From Mycoplasmopsis synoviae ATCC 25204 (GTDB taxonomy: Bacteria > Bacillota_I > Bacilli_A > Mycoplasmatales > Metamycoplasmataceae): a stretch of DNA of 64,000 nt. The position numbers and the translations under genes are program-made. A model generated the notes under the pieces. The model saw only the letters and a list, made by a program, of their open reading frames with translations. It made no database searches and was not told where the DNA came from. The stretch spans positions 372,001-436,000 of the forward strand of contig NZ_CP011096.1 of assembly GCF_000969765.1 (NCBI RefSeq), in the 5' to 3' direction. Below, one piece after another: positions 1-12,023 of this stretch (positions are counted from its first letter, which is position 1; each line of letters starts with the position of its first letter).

Positions 1-698
1 CTAAGTTTGATTTTAATATCTTCTTCTAATACGTAGCTAAGAAGACTTTTTAAAGTTCATATTAAATTTGAAAAACCAACTTTTCCAACGCAAACAAAAT
101 CAAGCTGAGTAAATTGGTGCGAATGGGTCGCATCGTCTTCATCGTTTCTATAAACTTTACCGATTGCAAAAGTTGAAATTTCTTTTTTATCACTTTTTAA
201 AATTTCATTAATTGAAATTCCAGTATTATGAGTTCTAAGAAGTTTGGTTTTATTAAAATAAAGCGAATCATGCGTTGCCCGCGCTGGATGGCTTTGCGGA
301 ATATTTAAAATTTCAAAATTTTCAAAATCATCTGTAATTTCTCCCGAAAAACTTTCATAGTAACCATGAGCTAAAAATCAAGTTCTAAAACGATTTTCAA
401 TTTCAGTTATCACGTGAAGTTTTGCAGGTTTATTAACTAGCTTAGAAAAATCGAAAAATTCGTTATTGATTTTTTCTTGAATTTTTAGCTTTTGAATTTT
501 TTCTTCACATTTTTCAAAAAAGTCTTGATACTTATTTTTAAGCTTTGAGATTTTTTGACCTAAAAGGGCCTTTTGTTGATAAGAAGCTTTTTTGATTTCT
601 TCTTTTAAAAGACTCATTTCAGAATCGGCAGCATTTAATTTTGCTTTTAATTTTTTTAAATCTTCTAGATTGTTAATTTCATTTAAATCTAATTTCAT
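1..698 (-). CDS. pheS: Phenylalanyl-tRNA synthetase alpha subunit (partial, C-terminus outside window)
   Basis: Charges tRNA-Phe with phenylalanine as the alpha subunit of the PheST tetramer. The N-terminal third is a lysine-rich helical arm (residues about 10-85, tRNA-binding coiled coil). The class II core follows a TGA-Trp codon: an SHPAR segment, the LLRTHNTG motif, and GKVYRNDEDDATHSHQF, which is motif 2 of PheS. About 230 residues are visible; motif 3 lies before base 1. The ATG at 696-698 is the first in frame and has a candidate -10 about 30 bp upstream. pheT would be expected next, beyond the window edge. It diverges from upp. Identification is firm because the motif order is specific to PheS. 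Confidence 0.95.
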
Positions 699-856
699 TT
701 TAGTCTACTTTAAAATATTATTTTTTATATTATATACATACTTATAAGCTATAAAATGTCTTATTTTTGTTTATTTTCAAATTTTTTAATTTATATAAAG
801 GGAATAGATTCTTATCTATAATGTAATATAATTTAAAAAATTTTAATTGAGGGCAA
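699..856. promoter_or_regulatory. Divergent promoter region between pheS and upp
   Basis: AT-rich gap of about 160 bp. On the plus strand TATAAT-like boxes lie at about 817-822 and 827-832, followed by a GAGGG ribosome-binding site at 849-853 just before the upp ATG. On the minus strand a TATAAT box lies at about 729-734, serving pheS. No convincing -35 boxes are seen, which is usual in mycoplasmas. Confidence 0.55.
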
Positions 857-1477
857 ATGTTAAAGTTAGTAAAACATCCATTAATAGAAATAAAACTTTC
901 AAAATTACGTGAAAAAAAGACAAAAATTGACGAATTTAGAAAAAATTTAAATCAAATCTCAAGCCTGATGGCTTATGAGGTTTTAAAAAAATACAAAGCT
1001 AAAAGATATCAATCAAAATCTGTATTAGATGAAAAATTTAAAGGTAAAAAATTAAATAAAGATATTTTATTTGTTCCCATTCTAAGAGCTGGTCTTGGTA
1101 TGCTTGATGGATTTTTAGAAATCGCAAGCGAAGCTAGAGTTGGTTTTTATGGACTATCGCGAGATGAAAAAACTCTAAAACCAGTTTGCTATTTAAATAA
1201 AGTACCAACCTTAGATCCTGAAACTTTTGTAGTAATTATTGATCCAATGCTAGCTACTGGAAATTCCGCAATTTATGTAATTGATGAAATGAAAAAAATG
1301 GGATATAAAAATATTTCATTTGCATCACTACTTACCGTTCAAGAGACTCTAGATAAACTGCAAGCTCGTCATCCAGATATTGATATTTACACCGCTTCAA
1401 TCGATAGAAAATTAACTTCTAACGGATTTATCTCGCCAGGCCTAGGTGATGCTGGTGATAAATTTTTTGGAACATAA
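857..1477 (+). CDS. upp: Uracil phosphoribosyltransferase
   Basis: Converts uracil plus PRPP to UMP in the cytoplasm, a pyrimidine salvage step important in an organism without de novo synthesis. The 206-residue length is normal for UPRT. The PRPP-binding loop is seen at residues about 126-138 (VVIIDPMLATGNSA), and the C-terminal uracil-binding element as SPGLGDAGDKFFG. The start is supported by a GAGGG ribosome-binding site 4 bp upstream. Its TAA overlaps the ATG of the next membrane-protein gene by one base, so the two are probably translationally coupled and functionally linked. Confidence 0.97.
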   Translation: MLKLVKHPLIEIKLSKLREKKTKIDEFRKNLNQISSLMAYEVLKKYKAKRYQSKSVLDEKFKGKKLNKDILFVPILRAGLGMLDGFLEIASEARVGFYGLSRDEKTLKPVCYLNKVPTLDPETFVVIIDPMLATGNSAIYVIDEMKKMGYKNISFASLLTVQETLDKLQARHPDIDIYTASIDRKLTSNGFISPGLGDAGDKFFGT

Positions 1478-2247
1478 TGAAGACAAAAAATAAAAATATA
1501 ATTTTTGAAATAGCTTTAGCTTCGATTTTTTTATCGCTTGGAATTATGATGAATTATTTATCATCATTTGTCAAATTTCCAATCGCACCATTTTTGAGTT
1601 TTCACTTTTTATTAATTGTCTCATTTGTTTGTTTATATACTCTTGGATATAAATGAAGCATAACAATTTTGCTTTTATATTTTTTAATAGTTCCTTTAAT
1701 TTGAAGTCAAAATGATCTTGCAATTAGCTATCTTGGTAATTTAATAGTGCTACTTAGCAATTTTTTTTTCATTGGCATTTATATTCTCTTTTATCATTTG
1801 TTTATTAAATTTTTTAAATCTAAATTCAATAGCAACAATTTAAATTTAGAAAATTTAACAAAATCTGAAATCGCAGAATTAAATCTTAAAAGACTTCATA
1901 AAAATGAATTTTATTCATTTTTTTCTGCTGCCATTATTTCAATAATTATTTCTACATTTTTACTATCAACACTAAATACTTTTTTATTTAATGTTTTATA
2001 TTTCAAACTTTTTAGAACTTTAGATACTTTCACTTTAAGTGAATTAGTATCTAAATATGACGTTAGCTTTAAGGCATTCTTTCTTGGAATGAATAATTAT
2101 TATGGCGGTTCATATACTTTATATATAATATTCAATCTAATAAATTACTCAATTAATTTAGTGCCAATTGCAATTTTATTTTCTTTAGAAGTAAAAATAA
2201 AATTATTTTCAAGAGTAAGAAAACAAAAAGAAAAAAATAGATATTAA
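1477..2247 (+). CDS. Small integral membrane protein resembling an ECF transporter S component
   Basis: 256-residue hydrophobic protein read through TGA-Trp codons, with about five or six membrane segments and a short lysine-rich C-terminus. The segment FPIAPFLSFHF near residues 36-46, followed by hydrophobic helices, resembles the signature of substrate-binding S components of energy-coupling-factor (ECF) transporters. It starts on the last base of the upp stop codon (TAATG), so translation is coupled to uracil phosphoribosyltransferase. Inference: it may bring in a nucleobase, or another vitamin or nucleoside substrate. No ECF ATPase or T subunit is encoded nearby; those modules are often shared and located elsewhere. 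The family call is tentative and the substrate is unknown. Confidence 0.5.
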
Positions 2248-2255
2248 GGAAACAT

Positions 2256-4553
<2,298 letters not shown>

Positions 4554-4593
4554 TCTAGTATTTACCTACTAGCAGAATTTTGGAGAAAAAAAT

Positions 4594-7266
4594 ATGCAAA
4601 AAAAACAAACTTTAAACTATGTAATAGTAAAAACTGACGAAATTTCCTTTCCATTTGGATATAGCGAAGTTTTAATTTTAGAACAAGATAGCATCGAGTT
4701 ATTAGAAACTACTAAATTTAAATTTAAAAATGAAGATCGTCTTGTAATTGTATATGCAGAAGATGTATACACAGAAGAAGTTAAATTTCTTCAAAGAGGT
4801 CTTTATATAAAACCTCTTGATGCTAAAGAAGTTATGTATCAAGGTGAAAAAGCATTGATACTAACTTTTAAAGCATTGCATTTTTTTGATATCCAAAATT
4901 TTTCATATGAAATGAATCAAGATGAAATTATGTCTGCTAACTTTTTAGTTGATGGTAACGCTAAAGGTACAGTAGGTTATGAAATGGTTCTTAGTGGACA
5001 TATTAATAATGTCGAAGATGTTAAAGAAAATTTAATGAATGAATTTAGACAAGATCAAAACAAAATGAATTTCTTTAGTATTTTTGAAACTCTTGTAAAT
5101 AATTCAAATTCATTTGGAATTAGCACCAATAACCAAGCAGGAACTGCTATGCTTTTCAAGCAAAATTATGGCGCTAAAGATGAAGTTAAACCTTATGACA
5201 TTGAAGAAATTAAAGCTTTAATTGATTCTAAAATAACTCAAGATAATGATCCATCTGAATTTTTACTTAATAATTTTGAAAGTCTAATGACTTATTTTGG
5301 ATTTTTAGATTTAAATAAATTTCCACACAAATGACATTTATACAATAGCTTTGACTATGGTAACTTTACTCGTCTAATTAACGAGGTTGGAAACTTTATT
5401 CAAACCGCTCTTAAACTAGAAGAAAATATCACCAGCGAAATTTCTAAAAAGCTAAATAATCAACAAAAAGAATTCATGCTTAGAGAAAAGCGTAAAGTAA
5501 TCGATGACGAGCTTGCTAAACTTGGAAAAGATATTCTTCAAGACGATAAAGATGAATACGTTAAAAGACTTAAAAATAAAACCTTAAAGAAAATGTATCC
5601 GGATTCTATTAAAGAAATTATTCGTGATGAAACTAAAAGATATTCAGAAATGATGCAAGCTTCTCCTGAAGCTAACTTAGTTAAAAACTATGTTGAATAT
5701 CTTAAAAAACTTCCATGAAGAAAAGTTTCAAAAGATAGACTAGATATTAAATACGCAAGAGAAGTTTTAGAAAAATATCACTACGGAATTAAAGAAGTTA
5801 AAGAAAGAATTCTAGAACACCTTGGAGTTTTAATTAACGCTCAAACTTATAATAAAAACTATAAAAACGAAGTTGTTTCTATAGATGAAAATTATGAAAT
5901 TGACTTAAATTTATTTAAAGATAAACCTAGTGAAAAAGCTGTATTTAATAACGTTCCAATTATAGCTTTAGTAGGTCCTCCTGGAACCGGAAAAACTACC
6001 TTAGCCAAAGCTATTTCAGAAGCACTAAATAAAAAATACGTAAAAATTTCTTTAGGTGGTGTTAAAGACGAAAGTGAAATTAGAGGACATAGAAGAACCT
6101 ATGTTGGTGCAATGCCTGGAAAAATTGTAAAAGGTGTTGCTAAAGCTGGCGTTTCTAATGCTGTGTTTTTACTTGATGAAATCGATAAAATGGCATCAGA
6201 TCATAAAGGTGATCCTGCTAGTGCTATGCTTGAGGTTTTAGATCCTGAACAAAACGCACAATTCCAAGATCACTATCTAGAACAAGAATATGATTTGTCA
6301 AAAATAATTTTTATAGCTACTGCTAACTATTTCCAAAATATTCCTGAAGCTTTAATCGATAGAGTTGAGGTTATAGAATTAGATCCTTATACATTAAATG
6401 AAAAAGTGCAAATTGCACAAAAACATTTAATTCCTAAAGTAATAAATGAAGTTTATTTAGATGAAAAACTATTTAACATTTCTGAAGAAACTCTAAGATT
6501 TATAATTAATCGTTACACTAGAGAAGCTGGTGTTAGAGGACTAAAGAGAATTCTAGATAAAATAGCTAGAAAAATAGTTATTAAAAGAGTTTTAGAGCCT
6601 GATTTAAAATCTTTTGATATTAGTTTAAATAATTTAGAAGAACTTCTTGGCGCTGCTCCATATAAAACCGATGAAGACAAACACGATGAAATTCCAGGAA
6701 TTGCAACAGGTTTAGCATATTCAACACACGGTGGATCTGATTTGGAAATTGAAGTTAATGTCTTTAAATCTGAAAAAGGCGGAATCCAATTAACAGGTTC
6801 ATTAAAAGACGTAATGAAAGAATCTGCGCAAATTGCTTTAACATACGTTAGATCAAATGCAAAATATTTTGGAATTCATTCATTTGATTTTGATAAACAC
6901 ACAATTCACATTCACGTTCCTGAAGGAGCCACACCTAAAGATGGGCCTTCTGCTGGAGTTACATTTACAACCGCAATTATTTCAGCTTTAACTAGACTTC
7001 CAGTTCCTAATAATTATGCAATGACTGGTGAAATTACTCTTCAAGGAAAAGTTCTCCCAATTGGTGGACTTAAAGAAAAATCATTTGCCGCTTACTGAAA
7101 GAAAATAAAATACGTTTTCATTCCACATGCAAACATTGATAATCTACAAAAAATTCCTGATGAAATAAAAAGAGAAATAACATATATTCCAGTAAAAAGA
7201 TATAATGAAATTTTTCAAATTTTATTTAGAGATCAAAAACCAGAAAACACAATAACATTTAATTAA
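4594..7266 (+). CDS. lon: ATP-dependent protease La (Lon)
   Basis: Cytoplasmic AAA+ serine protease degrading misfolded and regulatory proteins. 890 residues, longer than the usual roughly 780-810. An N-terminal LON substrate domain (about 1-210) is followed by a lysine- and glutamate-rich helical linker. Walker [10 protein letters not shown] lies at about 461-469 and Walker [11 protein letters not shown] at about 524-533. The protease domain has the catalytic dyad Ser786 (in DGPSAG) and Lys829 (in GGLKEK). The ATG is preceded by TGGAGA at about 4580-4585. A rho-independent terminator follows directly. TGA-Trp codons split the naive reading frame into several pieces, but the gene is intact. 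Confidence 0.97.
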
Positions 7267-7269
7267 AAA

Positions 7270-7297
7270 GACAAGTTACCATGCTTGTTTTTTTGTC
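7270..7297 (+). terminator. Rho-independent terminator after lon
   Basis: Short stem ACAAG/CTTGT with a TTACCATG loop followed by a T-run, beginning 4 bp after the lon stop. Confidence 0.7.
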
Positions 7298-7303
7298 CGA
7301 AAA

Positions 7304-9646
7304 ATGAGGCTTTTCACTAAATATAAATATATAATTGTCATCTATGAAAATCAAAAAAAATTTTTAGCTAATTTAATAACTGCGCCGATAATTATTACTT
7401 CAACTAGTTTAACTGGTGTTTCATGTAATGAAACAAACGACAATGAAAATTCCAATCCTGATCAAAAAAATGATCAGAAAAATGATGTTTTGAATAAAAA
7501 AAACGGAAGACAATAAAAAAAGTTATTAGGGCAGAAGTAATTTTTTAGAAGATCAAAAATTCATTTCTGAAAAATTTTTAATAATAAAAATGAATTAAAT
7601 ATTAACTTAGAAGATCATGTTCCTTTTGGCTACAAAATAAAAGAAAATCAAAAATCAATATACAATCTTAAAAAAATACTACTTTAACAGTTGAAATTGA
7701 AAAAGATTAACAATATTTTCTTTAATAGATAAAGACACAAATCAAGAAATAGCAAAAATTGAAAATTTCTTCACTTATAAAGACCACAAAATATATGTAT
7801 TTTTACAAGTTAATATTCCACAAGGTTATCAATTAGATTCAGACCCTAATTTAGATGAAATTAATCTATTTGAAGAAAATACATCAAAAGTTTCAAAATC
7901 AAAAAATAATTATGTAACTACTTTAAATTTTAGACAAGACAATTATGGCTTAGTCAAAAAAAATACTTTGAATTTAGATTATAGTTTTATTTTACCTTTA
8001 GGATATTATATTCTAGATGGATATGAATTAGTTAACAAAAGATCATTAATTTTATTTAATTGGACAAATGATTTTATTGTTCAAAAAATAAAAACCAGAG
8101 AAAATGATAACTCAGATATTGCTAATGAAAACGAAATAGAAATTGATCAAAGCGAAACCCAATTAGGCAAATTCACAATAAATGATCCTGCATATATTTT
8201 TGAAAATTTATTATTGTATTCGAATTTAAATGCTGACCCATTTGCCTCTGATTTTAAGTTAATATCTAATTTTTCATCCAATGGATATAATTTTTTAACA
8301 AGTATAAAATCTTATGATGATGATTTAGACACATTAACTTTTAAAGCAATTGTGACTAAAAATAACAATTCCAAGGCGAAAAAAGAATTTGAATTTAATT
8401 TAAAAGGTTTACGAAAAATATATCAACTAAAAGATTTTAATTATAGTTTTGACCCAAATTTTTATATCGTGAAAGAATAAATAGAGATGAAATAACAAAA
8501 TTACCCAAAGAAAAAATACTTGAAGCTCTTACAAGTTTTATTGGTTATAAAAATAAGGGAATTAGCATATATCAACTTGAATTATTAAAGCTTATAAAAA
8601 ATAAAAAAGTAATAGTTAATAAACTTTCAATTGAAAGGGATTTTATATTTTGCTGATGATATTTTTTAAATATAGATTTAGATATTGTTAGCAAAAAATT
8701 TGAAAATAATAAAATTACAGAAAATACGAGAAAATTAGCAAAAACAATAGCTAGTATTGATGTTTCAAAATATTCACATAAAGAAGAATTGAACTATATT
8801 TTAGATAATTACATTTTAGTTAATTCTTCTGATAATGTTAGCGAGATTAAAAAACATTTTCCATCTTATTATTCATTCAATCTAAAAGAATGAAAAAATT
8901 TTGAAAAAATGATAACGTTTGACAAAGAATATGGGAAAAAATACGGATTAAAAACAACTGAAAACATACCAATTAAAATTAGATATTCTGTATTAAAAGC
9001 AAATGATTTAACTGGCGAATTAGAAATTGGTTTTTATTTAATAGCAGATAGATACAATAATAATCAAGATTTATATCAACCTACTCAAGGTCCTTATAAT
9101 GAATCTAACTCATCAAAGTGAGTAGAATTCAAAATAACAGGTTTAAATAAAATAAATGTGGAAGATTCTAAAAACAATCTTCTTGAAAAATTTAATTTAA
9201 GCATCAAAGAAAATGTAAATCACTCATTGATCGCTAATTTAATTAAAGAAAAATCAAATGATCAAAGTTGATTTGAAGATAAAACAAGTGAAGATTCATT
9301 ATTTAATGCTTTAAGTTTTCAGTTTTTTAGAGATCCTTATTATGATTATTTAAAAATTTCTGATTTTTATAATTTAAAATTCAATAATGTATCAATTGAA
9401 GATACATATGATAATGACAAAAAATTATTAAAATTAAACGGCACTGAAATATTTTCACCATTTTCAATTGAAATAAAACCAGTATCAATTTCGAATTATT
9501 CTCTTCAAGAAAATAATGTTAATTTTGATTTAAATGTTAATTTAGTAATTAAATTATCGGATGGAAATGGATTGTATGTAAGCTTTGAATATATAAAAAA
9601 TATTCAAATAAATAACATAATACTATCAACTGAAAATAGCGAATAA
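7304..9646 (+). pseudogene. Decayed lipoprotein gene, tandem paralogue of the next gene
   Basis: Collinear with the intact lipoprotein gene at 9788-11971, but broken by frameshifts. The likely original start is the ATG at 7344. In an 8-A tract the frame runs into TAG, and one extra A would restore a signal peptide with NLITAPIIITSTSL and lipobox cysteine matching the paralogue. Later pieces in different frames match it: the HVPFGY region near 7615; MNLDYSFILP to FYIVKE (7968-8480); KLPKEKILEALTSF (about 8495-8545); and LTGELEIGFYLIADR through to the end (about 8909-9646). At least three frame changes and an internal gap near 7510-7560 make it non-functional as a whole. The first fragment, or the poly-A version of it, could still be translated. 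Confidence 0.85.
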
Positions 9647-9715
9647 TAAATTAAAAATTAATTTTTGATTTTATATTTAGCAAATTAAAATGATTATAAT
9701 TTCATTAAAAATTGT

Positions 9716-9740
9716 AAGTTAATAAAACTTGCTTTTTTTA
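9716..9740 (+). terminator. Terminator after the decayed lipoprotein copy
   Basis: AAGTT/AACTT stem with AATAA loop followed by GC and seven T. It is equivalent in placement to the terminator upstream of the first copy, suggesting that the whole unit, terminator to terminator, was duplicated. Confidence 0.55.
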
Positions 9741-9772
9741 TGCAAAAATTCGGCTTTTTCATAAAATAATAT

Positions 9773-9778
9773 ATATAA
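9773..9778 (+). promoter_or_regulatory. Candidate -10 box for the intact lipoprotein gene
   Basis: A TATAAT box lies only 9 bp before the ATG, so the mRNA would be leaderless or nearly so. A similar ATATATAAT box precedes the paralogous pseudogene at about 7326-7334. Confidence 0.5.
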
Positions 9779-9787
9779 TGTGTAATT

Positions 9788-11971
9788 ATGAAAAAAAGAA
9801 AAAAATTTTTAAATCACTTAATAACAGCCCCATTAATTATTACTTCGACTAGTTTAATAGCAATTTCATGTACTGGCGGAAGTAATCAAGGACAAGAAAT
9901 TGCAGCAGAAGTTACTTTTAAAGATGGCGAAACAGAAGTTTCAAAAACAACATTTAAAGGTAGAGAAGAGTTTAGTATTAATTTAGAAAATCATGTTCCT
10001 TTTGGTTATGATTTTAAGGAAAATCAAACTTTACTTTATGACGTTAAGCAAAATACTTCAGTTACAGTTCAAGTACAACAAAAATTAACTAAATTTTCTT
10101 TAGTTGATAGAGCTACAAGACAAGAACTTGCTAAAGTTGAAGGTTTTTTTACTGATAGAGATGAAAAACTAACTGCATTTTTACAAGTGAATCTTCCAGC
10201 AAACTATCAATTAGATTCAAGATTTACTTTAGATGGAGTTCATTTATTTGAAGACAATACAGTATTTCTTTCAAAATCAACAACTAATTACACAACTACT
10301 TTAAACTTTAAACTACAAGACAATACAGTAGTTAAAACAATTACATTAAACTTAGATAAGAATTCTCTTTTATCATTAAGTAATTATGTTCCAGCTGGAT
10401 ATGAATTAGTTGATAAAAGTCAAAGAATTACATTTAACCAATCAAATGATTTTGTTGTTAAAAAAGTAGAAGCTTCTCAAAGTACTCCAAGAAAATCTGA
10501 TGTTATAAATCAAGATAAAGTTGTTCTTGATCAAAGTAACAACACAAGAAACTCAATTACAATAAATGGTCCAGCATATATTTTAGATACATTAAACTTA
10601 TCTAGAACAACCTTCCCTTCAGATGTTGTGTTTAACTCAAGTTTTAGTGTAAATGGATATACATTCCTTAATGTTGTTGTTAAATCTTACGATGACGCTT
10701 TAGGTACATTATCATTTAGTTCAACTGTAGTTAACAGCAGCAATCCTTCAGTAACTGGAGAATTTGATTTTAACTTAAGCGGATTACAACAAACAAAAAG
10801 AATTTTCTCAGTTGGAACAGATTTTAATGAAAATTCTTTATATAGTAAAAAATTAACAAATGCAACTGCAGATCAACTAAGCAAAGAAGAAATTCTTTCT
10901 GGTTTAAAAAGTTTTACTGGTGTAGATCAAGAATTTACAGTTAACTATGACTTATTAGATTTAATACGTAAAAATAGAGTTTTTGTTAACACAATGCAAA
11001 TTCAAGATAATGGAACAAAGCTTAACTTAAATCTAGATTTATTAAGCAAAAGACTTGAAAATGGTGAAGTGACAGAAACCAAAGTTAGATTAATTGATAA
11101 AGAAATTGACTTTAATACTGGATACTCACTAGGTGGTGAATTAAGTTACATTTTAAACAATAAAGTTTCAGTTGCTTCTTTAACTGGTTCTAGCGTTCAA
11201 AAAGAATATCCTTCATATTACTGAGGAAGAATTAAAAAAGGAATTGAATTAACTAATACTTTATTACAATTTGACCCAACATTTTTTAATAGCCAACAAG
11301 TAAAAACTACAAATGACAAAGTTATCCAAGTTAAATATGAAAATTTAGTTCCAAATGACTTAACTGGAGAATTAACATTTGACGCATATCTAGTAGCTCT
11401 TGATAGCACTGCTAATGATGGCAATGTTCAATCTTCAAGAAGAAGATTTACAGTTCGCGGACTAAATAAACTTAATACTGAAATGAGTCTTACAGATCCA
11501 GTTCTTAGCAAATTTGATTTATCTGTAAAAAGTAGTGGAAATAAATCAATAATAGCTAACTTAGTAAAAAGTAATTCTACGGATACAAACTTCACTAACA
11601 AAAACACTGGTTCATTATTTAAAGCCTTAAGTTTCACATTCTTATTAAGCGAAGCTGATGAAGCAAGACAAAATAGTAGTTTCTGAGATCTAAAATTCAA
11701 CAATGTTGATTTACAAAGCGCATATGATAGTGAAACAAAACTATTAAAACAAAATGGAAACGAATTATTTGCCCCATACAAAATAGAAGTAGAACCAATT
11801 TCATTTTCAAATTACTCTCTTGAAAATACAACAGTTAAATTCACATTAAATGTTAATTTAAAAGTTACACTATTTGCAGGTGATGATAAATACGAATTTA
11901 CCAAAAGTTTCCAGTTTGTTAATCAACTTTCAACAAGCTCAAGTTCAAACAGTAGCAGCAGTTCAAGATAA
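9788..11971 (+). CDS. Surface lipoprotein with repeated MucBP-like modules
   Basis: 727-residue lipoprotein with a basic N-terminus, hydrophobic stretch and lipobox ending in Cys28 (SLIAISC). It is predicted to be exported and anchored to the outer face of the membrane. Residues about 45-220 hold three related modules of about 55-60 residues, each ending in a proline-glycine-tyrosine motif (VPFGYDF, LPANYQL, VPAGYEL). This resembles the ends of MucBP/Mub-type beta modules, an inference from pattern only. The remainder is beta-rich with serine and asparagine, ending in a Ser-rich tail. A strong bidirectional terminator follows. It is the intact member of a tandem pair whose upstream copy is decayed. 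Function is unknown; adhesion or host binding is possible. Confidence 0.8.
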
Positions 11972-11980
11972 AAATAAAAC

Positions 11981-12008
11981 AAAAAAAGCTAATTTTGGCT
12001 TTTTTTTT
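11981..12008. terminator. Bidirectional terminator between the lipoprotein gene and gyrA
   Basis: AAAAAAGC/GCTTTTTT stem with an 8-nt loop. A and T runs on both sides let it serve the converging lipoprotein (plus) and gyrA (minus) genes. Confidence 0.75.
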
Positions 12009-12023
12009 GCTTATTTTGCTTGT

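Noticed and set aside
11428-11781. Minus-strand 117-residue frame inside the lipoprotein gene
   Set aside because: Antisense shadow of a clearly coding plus-strand gene; no ribosome-binding site and no family.
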